Source: Ectobius pallidus
Taxonomy: Eukaryota > Arthropoda > Insecta > Blattodea > Ectobiidae
Direction of reading: 5' to 3'
Length of the DNA stretch: 64,000 bases
NCBI GenBank assembly: GCA_964059195.1
Contig: CAXKWD010000006.1
Coordinates: 6,626,530 to 6,690,529 of the forward strand
The notes under the pieces are model-generated. The model was given only the letters and a program-made list of their open reading frames with translations, was not told the origin of the DNA and did not search any database. Numbering within the stretch: position 1 is the stretch's first letter; each line of letters starts with the position of its first letter. Made by a program: the position numbers and the translations under genes. This document shows, in pieces, positions 56,218 through 64,000 of this stretch.

Positions 56218-56823
56218 CCGTATTTACTCCAATATAATGCACCCTCGAATTTAATGCGTACCCTGATTTTGAAACTTAAAATCATAAAAAAAAGAGTTTG
56301 TTAGCGAATGTAATGCGCATCAATAGAATATTTTATTTGGAATTTTGTTTTAGTATTTATAGAATAATGAACCAACACATAAACATTTACAGTTAACTGC
56401 CAGTTTTAGGCCTACAAGTAGACTTATAGGTATGGCTCATCAATATTCACTAATGTGTTCATCACTGGAATCCTCGGAGGTGCTTATTTTTATTGCTAAA
56501 TGGACAAACAAAATGTTAAATGCATTTTTCACAATAAAAGCTGATACCACTCTTAAATGAGTTTAAAATCGACAATGCACAATATTCCACATTTGCACTA
56601 TAGAACTGACAAAAACTATTTATTCATTATATTTCAGAAATTAAATTTCATATGGTGTAGGCTAACGATAAAATGAACGAAGTCGAGAATTATATCAGTG
56701 CCTTGTTATGTAGATCAATATTACCTCCGACCTACGAAACGGATTTGTACTAGAATTTAACGCGCACCTCAGTATTGAAATCTACAAATGGACAAAAATA
56801 GGGCACGTTATATTCAAATATGG
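56218..56823. mobile_element. Tc1/mariner-superfamily MITE (606 bp)
   Basis: Imperfect TIRs CCGTATTTACTCCAATATAA / CCATATTTGAATATAACGTG with TA on both sides (56216-17, 56824-25). The interior repeats TAATGCGCA-type blocks. No transposase seen. It abuts a hAT domain on its right. Confidence 0.8.
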
Positions 56824-56828
56824 TAAAT

Positions 56829-57062
56829 TCACCATTCATCATAAGACTCTTGCATATTTGCTTTATTCTGCCTGTTGATGTATACAAGCTTCTGGGCTTT
56901 TTCATTGCCTAGTCTGTTTCTCAATTTTGTTTGTATTAACCCAAATGAAGAAAATACTCTTTCGATTGATGCAGAACTGGCTGGCATACGATGTAAAGAT
57001 TCTATGGCTTGACAAAATTCCAGCGATAGGTGATTACGCTTCAGATTTGTGTAATTAATGCA
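56829..57062 (-). pseudogene. hAT transposase C-terminal domain (second family)
   Basis: Read right to left: FCINYTNLKRNHLSLEFCQA, then LHRMPASSASIERVFSSFGL, then IQTKLRNRLGNEKAQKLVYI, ending QESYDEW and a stop (56829-56831). MPASSASxERVFSSFGxxxxKLRNRLxxxKAxKLVxI is a distinct hAT dimerisation-domain lineage, unlike those at 50101 and 61383. The upstream gene is cut off at about 57062 where repeat R2 begins. Confidence 0.92.
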
Positions 57063-57068
57063 GAAATA

Positions 57069-57140
57069 AGTATAAAAAATCCCTTTAGGTAGGCCTACAG
57101 GGCAAAGGCTGAGGTAGATTTCATAGTGCTTTTTATGAAT
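57069..57140 (-). repeat. Repeat R2, fragment c
   Basis: AAAATCCCTTTAGGTAGGCC...GCTGAGGTAGATTTCATAGTGC matches the 2063-2110 end of R2. It appears to have cut off the hAT gene on its left. Confidence 0.7.
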
Positions 57141-57689
57141 TTATTGGGGTAAGTGTAGAATACAAACTGAAATTTTTTTTTTATAAAAAGAGAGTTGTTA
57201 ATTATGTATTGATTGATATCTTTTATTATTTCATTTTTAATTTGGCCAAGGATTATTGTTCTAAAGATATTTAACTATTATTTTTAATATTTCAAACTTT
57301 ATTTCATTGGTAATTTTAGCCTCACAAGGAACCTTTCACTACCCTCATATCGAAACATGCCTCAATATTTTTACTGGGTCATCTAGATGCTGTAAGAAGT
57401 CCAAGCTCCAAAAATTAGCTGCTGGTTTCAACTGCAAGTACCTTAAAATGCTTTGCAAATATCTTGGTGAAGATAGGGAATATAACATGGTAATCTAGAG
57501 ACGGGACTGGACAACCCTGACTGGCGAGAGTGAGTCCTTGAGACCTGTGAATCCCCTCTGTCCACGCACGCACGTGACGCTAATTCCTTCCTGCTATTTA
57601 CAGGGTACAGTACAGTCCGTTGTCCAAAAATATTCTTTGTAAATTCTTTTTGAAGTTCTGTTTCTTTCACTGTTCGTTATGTGTTACAC

Positions 57690-58160
57690 TCGAGTATGTT
57701 AAACAAATTTTAAAAAGTCCAGGAAAGAGTTGCTGCAGCCACCAAAGTTTCTAACACCCCTGTTTATCGAATTTTACGTGACAGGAAAACACAAGAAGAG
57801 GAAGGAAGGTCGTTCGGGACACCTGGGGAAAAACAATGTTCCAAAAAGGATAACAGACATTGATGACTTCGACAAATGAGTAATTCGTCGCACCATATAC
57901 AATTTCTATAGAGATGAAAAGGCTGCACCAACAATAAGGAGACTGATGACGAAACTACGAAATACGATTGAGTTTGAAGGCAGTTCCTCAAACCTTCGGA
58001 CATTAATAAAATATATGATCTAATCCTAGCGAATAAGCCAGCACACAAAACCTACGTAATTGACCAAATATTGGTAGAAAATAACCACTCGGTTTTAAGT
58101 CTTCCACCCTACCACCCGACTTGAACCCCATTGAGTCAATTTGGGGAGATGTTAAACAAC
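57690..58160 (+). pseudogene. Tc1/IS630-like transposase, N-terminal and DDE-end pieces
   Basis: Fragments in shifting frames: ERVAAATKVSNTPVYRIL (helix-turn-helix), KRITDIDDFDK stop VIRRTIYNFYRDEKAAPTIR then RLMTKLRNTIEFEGSSSNLR, and finally a degenerate PPYHP-like stretch followed by LNPIESIWGDVKQL. The last corresponds to the PPYHPxLNPIExxWxxVK block carrying the last catalytic acid. The sequence between, which should hold the first two Asp residues, is largely deleted. Confidence 0.8.
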
Positions 58161-58760
58161 TAGGAGGTGCCCATGGCTTCGCCCACGATAATTCATTTGA
58201 AAATTAAAAATTAAGAGTCTAATCATTATTAAAGCATTGTATTTATTAACACTTGCACGCGAATCATTCGTAAACTAAGCCATTAATAATATTAATGAAA
58301 CAGCTAAAATTCCGGCTTCAGAGTATATTCTACGATTAGAAAGCGCCCCCTGGGAAAACTATATCAGAATCGATTATGCAGTTCCAAAGGAACCTGTGGA
58401 CACATAATACGTATTGTTTCTCAACTGCTTATTGACATGAATATGATGTGAATTTTATTTTATCAATTCAGTGTAATTTTCAGAAATTATATAATGTTTC
58501 AAGGGAAGGAATGGTTTGTGTGGATTATTATTATCAGCGATATTTCAAGAGTTAAACCATCAATATTGGTGCCCCCGGCTTCGCCCGCCATTATTCATTG
58601 ACTCCAGGATTTTTAAGAAATTTACACTGGTAGATTATTAAAAATGTTTGTGGTTCAGAGCTATGAAAATTGCAAGTAAAAATAAAATTAGAATATTTGT
58701 TCATTGTGTTCATTTCACTTAGGCCTTATATAATAAAGAAACGGTTTTCCTTCCTAATTT
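58161..58760 (+). repeat. Repeat R4 pieces d and e inside the transposase
   Basis: GGTGCCCATGGCTTCGCCCA...GAAAATTAAAAATTAAGAGT (58165-58390) and GGTGCCCCCGGCTTCGCCCG (about 58569) carry the R4 start signature, each followed by partial R4 body. They separate the two transposase halves. Confidence 0.7.
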
Positions 58761-58770
58761 TGTAGTCGTC

Positions 58771-59084
58771 ATGAAAGTTTACACTGCGAGAGACGAACAT
58801 CGCCGAGTATACCCGATGTCTCACGAAGCGGGCGAGCGAGCAAGCACGCTATTTAGGGCCGTTGAATTGTATAAGAGTAGATGGGTTACAAGCAGGAATA
58901 CAACATTTAAAACAAATGACGTAGAAGCATTGTGTATGCAAAGATTTCAAGAACTCGGCCAAGCAGAATGGGAAAATGTATGTAGGCGCGTTGAAGAAAT
59001 TGAACAGGAATAATGAGAGAAAGACTGCATCGTGGAGGAAAGAATTGAAAGGATTATAATAGAAGACAATGGTATGGAAAGCAG

Positions 59085-59121
<37 letters not shown>

Positions 59122-59199
59122 CATGAATATGCGGAATATCAGGTTGAACCAACGGAAGACGATGTCATGTCTGGTGTTGAAGAAATTGAAGAAGATTAG
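58771..59199 (+). pseudogene. Tc1/IS630-like transposase, C-terminus with acidic tail
   Basis: The frame reads ASTLFRAVELYKSRW, NDVEALCMQRFQELGQAEWE then NVCRRVEEIEQE, then TAA TGA, and continues in the same frame EKDCIVEERIERIIIEDNGM, ESS, twelve Asp from a (GAT)12 microsatellite (59086-59121), and HEYAEYQVEPTEDDVMS, ending VEEIEED stop. The WxxxCxxVxxxExxY/F...I motif plus acidic tail is typical of the end of IS630/Tc1-like transposases in insects. Two adjacent stops disable it. Confidence 0.75.
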
Positions 59200-59742
59200 A
59201 TGTAAGCAATACCGTACTTATTTAGTTATTTCAATTAAAATTATGTGTTATATTATAGTGACTGTACCACTTCCTCGTGGTGCTCGTAAACATTTAGATA
59301 GCTGACAGCTCTGTACCGAAACAAACATCGCCATCACTTATCGGTGACTGAATTATTTGCTGTGCATGGTGCCGCATGAACTTGTGTTTTGATCACTGCA
59401 TCAACAATAGTCACTTCTGTTTTGTTTTCGACCCGGCTAGACAATAACAGGGACGGTCGATCGTCTCCGTGCATCCGGAACTTCGAACTGCAGGTAAGGG
59501 TTGTCCAACTTCTCCCACTTCACTGCTTCGACCCGACATTTCCCAGGTTCGATTTAGGGTACTTGCAGTTGAAACCAGCAGCTAATTTTTGGAGCGTGGA
59601 CTTCTTACAGCATCTAGATTACCCAGTAAACATATTGAGGCATGTTTCGATATGAGGGTAGTGAAAGGTTCCTTGTCAGTTGGTCCTCATGAATTCATTT
59701 CGGCATGCGTATTGGCTGAGGTATATTTTAAAGTGTTTTTGA

Positions 59743-59840
59743 CTTTCAAAAATTCAAATCTCTCCTTATATGAGCGCTATTGAGAAACTAGTTGTTGGTT
59801 TAGAGATTACTCATCAAGAGCTTTTCAACGATACCCCACC
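59743..59840 (+). repeat. Repeat R2, fragment d
   Basis: CTCCTTATATGAGCGCTATT...CATCAAGAGCTTTTCAACGATACCCCA matches 2224-2300. Confidence 0.75.
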
Positions 59841-59955
59841 AGTAGAAAATTAGAAACTGGATTCATTGAGTGGAGAGTTCTGATTGGTCGGGAAGGAAAA
59901 ATAGAATTTAATAATGTTGAATGCGAAATCGGTCTTTGTCAGGACCACTAATTTA

Positions 59956-60294
59956 TTAGGGAGTAAGAGTCACCAATATCGGCTTCCAGGCCTGGCTAAG
60001 ATGTAGACCGCCATCCCTATTGAAGTTTCGGCTTTGGATTTCCAAGGCCTCCGCAACAATGCAGCCCCAGCAGAATCTCTGCCTTCCTAGGATTCTGGTC
60101 TGGTTGAATTGAATTTTGTGGCCAGTGTTGACATAGTGCTGGGTCACTGCCGACTTGTCAGGGTAATAGCCTGATGCATCTGTGATGTTCGTTGCATCTT
60201 TCCATTTGTCCAATGTAAACATCTCTGCATTCGCAGGGAATTTGCTAGACACCTGAAGTGCGAAGGCCCAATGATTCCTTCTCGGGTCATACAA
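59956..60294 (-). pseudogene. Penelope-like retroelement, C-terminal fragment
   Basis: The frame reads SAVTQHYVNTGHKIQFNQTR then ILGRQRFCWGCIVAEALEIQ, then SRNFNRDGGLHLSQAWKPIL and a stop at 59956. SAVxxHxxxTGHxIxFxxTxIL...xEAxEIxxxxxNFNRxxGxxLSxxW is the GIY-YIG endonuclease C-terminal half of Penelope-like elements. The GIY...YIG core itself is replaced by unrelated sequence (DASGYYPDK). Reverse transcriptase is absent. Confidence 0.82.
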
Positions 60295-60452
60295 TATGCT
60301 GTATTTTCGGAGGGGACAGATGACGGTTTTGATACTGTGCTACCCTAGAAGCCTGGATATTTTGTTTCAAATGAGAATGTATGAGAAGCTTGCAAACCAA
60401 CATTGCCTGCCTTCTAATACACATTTGAAAACATGTCTTTATTTCAACAAGA
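60295..60452. other. Unassigned spacer
   Basis: Possibly more of the Penelope-like fragment, not recognisable. Confidence 0.3.
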
Positions 60453-61005
60453 GTTAGAGAAATTTAGGTTTTTTCAGCCTTAAGCACTAGTATGTATAAG
60501 AACCTAACAAGATATTAGAGCTGAATACGTAGAAAGTTCATAGATTATTTATTTTACTGCCAATAACATATAATGATATAGTTTTAATAAAATTATAATT
60601 AATTGTGATCAAATATATAAGATTGTAATTTTAAAGCTTTAATACAGGACTTATTGATACAAATGTGTAATATATTTTATCAATATAAAAAATTCTTATG
60701 ACGAATTATTACTCAACTGGTATGATATGATGTAATAAATATTTGTACTTGTGATTTTACCATTAACAAGAACGGTTTGAAGGAGGATAGCAAACTGTGT
60801 ATATTAGATGTAATTTATTGTAATTTCTTGTAATTTTATTCTTGCAACTATATTGTGTAGCAAGGTCAGTTGTAAACTATATCATTATATGTTATTGGCA
60901 GTAAAATAAATAATCTATGAACATTCTACGTATTCAGCTCTAATATCTTGTTAGGTTCTTATACATACTAGTGCTTAAGGCTGAAAAAACCTAAATTTCT
61001 CTAAC
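60453..61005. mobile_element. Foldback element with 132-bp near-perfect arms
   Basis: Arms 60453-60584 and 60874-61005 pair with only one mismatch noticed (AGAAAGTTC vs AGAATGTTC), enclosing about 290 bp of AT-rich centre. Ends GTTAGAGAAATTTAGGTTTT. No coding and no defined TSD. It is either a long-TIR MITE or a hairpin locus; the arms are far more similar than the surroundings are conserved. Confidence 0.9.
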
Positions 61006-61106
61006 TATTATATCAATAAGCACTAGCGAAAATGAAATTCATTAATATTCAACAAGAGTGTTGGTGGTACAGTGTCCACTTAATGCAGACGTTATACAGT
61101 AATGAC

Positions 61107-61891
61107 TAGGGACCGGATTTCTAGGTTTTTAAAAACACTGTTTTAGGTTTTCCATTAGGTGAAATAGTTTTTTTTTAGGTTTTTTGTCCAAAATATAGTT
61201 TTTGGGTAGAATAATTGGTTTAATGCATTTGAATGTGCTACATAGGATTCAATACATAATACTTGTAAAGTTTAACTTAACAAAATTGAATTAAATTTGT
61301 GTAAACTTGCTTTAGGACAATATTAAAGAATTGAAGAAAGAAAGCATAAACAATCAAAAGAAGCAGTGAAAATAAGATTGCCTCACATATCCTGGTTACA
61401 GTATATCACTAAATATCTTTCAAGATTCTCAACTGTGAAGTTCTTCCTGTTATCTCTTAGAATACATTTGAAAGCAGAAAATGTCCTTTCAACCTCACAT
61501 GACATCAACAATGGTTGTTCGTACGAATATTTTAAAAGGAATACGCAGGTACTCTTACACTTCCTCTCTTGATAATGTCATCCTAGACGACAATGGGTTG
61601 AACGAAACGCTGGTGGTATTAATTTCAACCCGACAAAAATTGTCTCTCCGCAAAATATCGATTCCTCAACTGACAAACAAAAAAGACAAAAAAAAGTAGC
61701 CTAAATTAGATATTTTAGGTTTTATATCCCGTTTAGGTACATTTAGGTTTTTATACCCCATTTAGGTTTTTTTAGGTGCCACAGAATTAATGTGGGTGAA
61801 CCCTATGGACATGATTTGAAAAAGTGTATGAGCGCTTTTTGTTTTGGAAGCAAGGAAGAAAATAGGTAAAAACCTAAGAATCCGGTCCCTA
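61107..61891 (-). mobile_element. hAT element copy B (785 bp, deleted)
   Basis: TIRs TAGGGACCGGATTTCTAGGT / TAGGGACCGGATTCTTAGGT (25 bp, one shifted difference) and an exact 8-bp TSD GTAATGAC (61099-61106, 61892-61899). Contains the 3' end of a hAT transposase on the minus strand (61383-61540). The right half is shared with fragment A (187-560). Internally deleted, non-autonomous. Confidence 0.95.
61383..61540 (-). pseudogene. hAT transposase C-terminal dimerisation domain
   Basis: Reads KYSYEQPLLMSCEVERTFSA then FKCILRDNRKNFTVENLERY, LVIYCNQDM and a stop (61383-61385). SCxVERTFSxxxxxLxDxRxNFTxENLxxYLxxxCN is the classic hAT signature. The TIR lies about 275 bp beyond the stop, as expected for the gene's 3' end. 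The rest of the transposase is missing. Confidence 0.95.
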
Positions 61892-61899
61892 GTAATGAC

Positions 61900-62280
61900 A
61901 CGTTCATAAAGTCTTTGTTTGGGTATATTTAAAGAATATCGGTGAAACCAGCCATAAAACAAACATTAAAAATATTCTGGGGTGCCAACATGAGAAGTAG
62001 AGTAAACCAATATTCCCATTTCACATTTTTTTTGCTAATTAAAGGAATAAAGATCCTTAAAAAAGAATAAATGTATATTTTACAATATAAAGATTATACA
62101 CATAAAGCAGCAGAAAAAATAGTTTTGCTCAACTCTAAACTTTTAAATATTAAGGTACAAAAATGAAGTCAACGTATGAGCTGAAATACCAGAATGACTT
62201 TTACAATTTATCTGTAGATAATACTTGTGGAATATTCACACAATGATAAATCTCAAGTATACGCACCGGGTAGGAATCAA
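61900..62280 (-). other. Possible 3' UTR of the terminal exon
   Basis: Lies downstream of the stop codon at 62281-62283 on the minus strand. AT-rich, no transposon signature. No canonical AATAAA was seen on the minus strand in this interval, so a polyadenylation site is not assigned. Confidence 0.3.
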
Positions 62281-62391
62281 TTATTTTCTTTTGCTCTTTG
62301 ATTCACTTTTACTTCCACCTTTCCCTCTTCCTTTTTTCGCTCCACTCCCACCTGCTTCACTGTCTTTTGCTGCAGCCGGTCGTTTCTTAGC
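62281..62391 (-). CDS. Terminal exon of an unidentified host gene (basic Lys/Gly/Ser tail)
   Basis: Starting directly after a canonical 3' splice site, 36 codons and TAA: AKKRPAAAKDSEAGGSGAKK then GRGKGGSKSESKSKRK. The exon joins in phase 0. The composition (Lys, Gly, Ser, Ala; KKRP...KKGRGK) resembles a bipartite nuclear localisation or nucleic-acid-binding tail of a nuclear protein. I do not recognise the gene. It is GC-richer than its flanks and has no transposon similarity. Longer frames in other phases across this stretch ignore the splice site and look like shadows. A chance combination of a good acceptor and short frame is possible. Confidence 0.55.
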   Translation of the reverse strand, partial: AKKRPAAAKDSEAGGSGAKKGRGKGGSKSESKSKRK

Positions 62392-62420
62392 CTGTTTGAA
62401 AATAAAGAGAAAAAAGTTGT
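62392..62420 (-). promoter_or_regulatory. 3' splice acceptor
   Basis: On the minus strand TTTTTTCTCTTTATTTTCAA is followed by ACAG, immediately before the open frame: a strong polypyrimidine tract and CAG. A branch-point-like TTATAAC lies about 30-35 bases upstream. Confidence 0.6.
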
Positions 62421-62477
62421 TATAAGCATTAAGGAGATAACTGTCTTAATGATGCCAATCTGCACAGAATAGTAATA

Positions 62478-63483
62478 CAGTCAATCCTCGATATAATGCC
62501 ACCATCGTTCTCTAACATTTAGTGGCACAAAAACAAAATGGCATAATATAGTGCTGTATTTATTTACTGTGACCGCCGGCATGGCGTCGCTGACTACAGA
62601 TCCGTTGGACCGGGTTCGATCCCCGGTAACGCCTTGGATTTTTCTGAGGTAGGGAGGTCTGGTAGGGGTGCACTCAGCCTCGTGATTCAAACTGATCTTC
62701 TTGATAGAGAAGTAGCGGCTCCGGTCATGAAAACCACCATTAACGGCCGTGGGTACCAGCATGCTGACCACCTGCCCCCAATCCTGCCATTTGCCTGTGG
62801 TAGATGACAAAGCAGTCAGGTGGTAGGCCAAGTCCCTCCAGGGACCATGGAGTTTAGTTTAGTTTAGTTTATTAATTTACTGTACTGTATTATGAAAGAA
62901 AAATTAAATAAAAGGCAAATAGAGAACTTTAGCACAAAGTAAAATAGGCTACTGTACAAAAACTCAATTTATTGCAGTATATGTCCAGTGCTGCAGTACA
63001 CAAAGGAGTTGAAAATCAAGTGGGTCCATGTAAGTGATTAACTGTGATTGAGTAACTATAGTGTAGTGTTTGACAGCTGAATGGACACTGGACTGAAAGA
63101 AGTGAGAGTTTGGAATGCCTCATTCTATGAAGGGCTCTTTCTACCTGCTCCACCCTCACGCAGGCTGTCTATTCAGATTCTTAACATAGCTTCCTCATTC
63201 CATCGCACTACATTTACACTCACTTCTTGGAAATACAGTACAGTATGTTTCTTAAATGATCTTCCTAACATTCATGCCAGTTATAAAAGCATTCTGTAAC
63301 TGAAAAAACAACTGCAAGTTATATTTTGTAAAAATCTTGTCTTATAATCAGTGCCACTAAATGAATTGGCACAGTAACGAGGTTTCTTATGTATTTTATA
63401 TGGGAGAAGATCCGTTCACTTGCATTTATTGGCGCAGTGCGAGGTGGCACAGTAAAGAGGGACATTATATCGAAGGTTGACTG
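62478..63483. mobile_element. Pogo-like TIR element (1006 bp) with SINE inserted
   Basis: TIRs CAGTCAATCCTCGATATAAT / CAGTCAACCTTCGATATAAT with TA at 62476-77 and 63484-85. Subterminal AGTGGCAC and GCCAC blocks recur at both ends. No transposase recognised. The SINE at 62571-62874 sits inside. If the exon at 62281-62391 is real, this element lies in its upstream intron. Confidence 0.87.
62571..62874 (+). mobile_element. tRNA-derived SINE, copy 2
   Basis: The head GACCGCCGGCATGGCGTCGC (A-box region) and perfect B-box core GGGTTCGATCCCCGG (about 62619-62633) are followed by the SINE body shared with 3598-3910. The tail is (TTTAG)n, and a 9-bp TSD ATTTACTGT lies at 62562-62570 and 62875-62883. 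Compared with copy 1 the A-box region is about 11 bp shorter, so this copy may have lost promoter function. The long minus-strand frame across it is a shadow. Confidence 0.95.
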
Positions 63484-63485
63484 TA

Positions 63486-63664
63486 CTTTCGAATCTCTGT
63501 ATAACGAAGATGGACGTAACAATAAACCCGCATATAGTAACATTTTTCTTTGATTGTAGCAAATTTCCTATCTAAATATTGTTAAATTTCATTCCATAGA
63601 ACAATGATCCTATTAAAAAAAAAAAAAAAGTGTGCATGGTATACCACGCGACAGAAGTGAAACT
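63486..63664. other. Short spacer with A-run
   Basis: Contains a 15-bp A-run at about 63615-63630; no other feature. Confidence 0.4.
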
Positions 63665-64000
63665 GTTTTAATTTTTGAATTTTTTCAATTTTGGATTATT
63701 GGATTTTTTCAATTTTGGATTGTTCGACTTTTTAATATTGTGTTTTTTACTTTTGGATTTTTAAATTTTTGATCTTTTAATTTTTTTATTTTTCAAGTTT
63801 CGAATTTTTAAATTTTGTATTTTTGGGATTTTTGAATTTTGAATTTTTTTATTTTTGCACTTTACTTTCAAATTTTGGATATTTTATTTTTTTAATTTTG
63901 GATTTTTTAATTTTGAATTTTTTGATTTGTTAAATTTTGTATATTTGAATTTTGGATGATTTATTTTTTAAATTTTGAATTTTTGAATTTTTTAAATATT
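63665..64000. repeat. Degenerate low-complexity array to window end
   Basis: Irregular repetition of TTTTTGAATTTTGGATTTTT-like units of about 14-20 bp, extending to the last base. Probably a decayed minisatellite; its right limit is outside the window. Confidence 0.9.

Larger units (their letters stand above)
57324..59676 (+). mobile_element. TIR transposon with decayed Tc1/IS630-like transposase
   Basis: 119-bp inverted repeats at 57324-57442 and 59558-59676 (start ACAAGGAACCTTTCACTACC) with only a few differences. Between them lie parts of one transposase (57690-58160 and 58771-59199), separated by R4 repeat pieces. R2 fragments flank both sides (57069-57140 and 59743-59840), suggesting insertion into an R2 copy. 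The TSD could not be fixed. Confidence 0.75.

Noticed and set aside
62481..62831. 116-codon minus-strand frame
   Set aside because: It runs through the SINE and its flanks; the SINE body explains it.

Overview
The window looks like a piece of a large, AT-rich, transposon-dense insect genome. No bacterial gene architecture is present. The evidence is mariner, Tc1, pogo/Tigger and hAT elements, tRNA-derived SINEs, several LINE (non-LTR) lineages, a Penelope-like fragment, LTR retrotransposons with sharp TG...CA ends, and one exon end with a canonical eukaryotic 3' splice site. The style of the LINE remnants reminds me of cockroach/termite genomes (Blattodea), but that is an impression, not a demonstration.

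Almost everything recognisable is mobile DNA, much of it nested. Positions 1-12.9 kb hold hAT pieces, a SINE, a perfect 42-bp palindrome, a young internally deleted Gypsy-type element (5886-8907), and scraps of Tc1, mariner and LINE. Positions 12.9-17.6 kb hold a dispersed repeat (R4) split by a 3.3-kb TIR transposon with a decayed transposase and a repeated subterminal motif. Positions 17.7-22.2 kb hold two opposed copies of one LINE 3' end, one split by a foldback element. Positions 22.2-30.9 kb are a four-level nest: repeat R7/SINE contains a mariner, which contains a 7.1-kb LTR element with almost identical 2-kb LTRs, which contains a 160-bp hAT MITE. Positions 32.5-35.0 kb are a second nest: hAT, then repeat R2, then pogo/Tigger. 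Positions 37.2-40.8 kb are a mariner-like element whose core is replaced by the 5' two-thirds of a LINE with an esterase-type ORF1. Positions 43.6-50.5 kb are a 6.85-kb hAT element with 20-bp perfect TIRs and an 8-bp TSD, loaded with secondary insertions. Positions 50.6-61.9 kb hold a solo LTR, a LINE split by a foldback transposon, two tandem-repeat arrays, a second foldback of the same family, two hAT dimerisation domains, a broken Tc1/IS630-like transposase between 119-bp TIRs, a Penelope-like tail, and a 132-bp-arm foldback.

The best candidate for ordinary host coding sequence is at the right edge: a 37-codon terminal exon on the minus strand (62281-62391) preceded by a polypyrimidine tract and CAG. 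If real, the rest of the window to 64000 is intron of that gene, carrying a pogo-like element with a SINE inserted in it. No rRNA, intact tRNA, CRISPR array or bacterial-type operon was seen. No clearly undescribed system stands out. The most unusual items are the TTACGCGGTATT-motif transposon, the foldback elements that carry transposase ends in both arms, and the orphan basic terminal exon.
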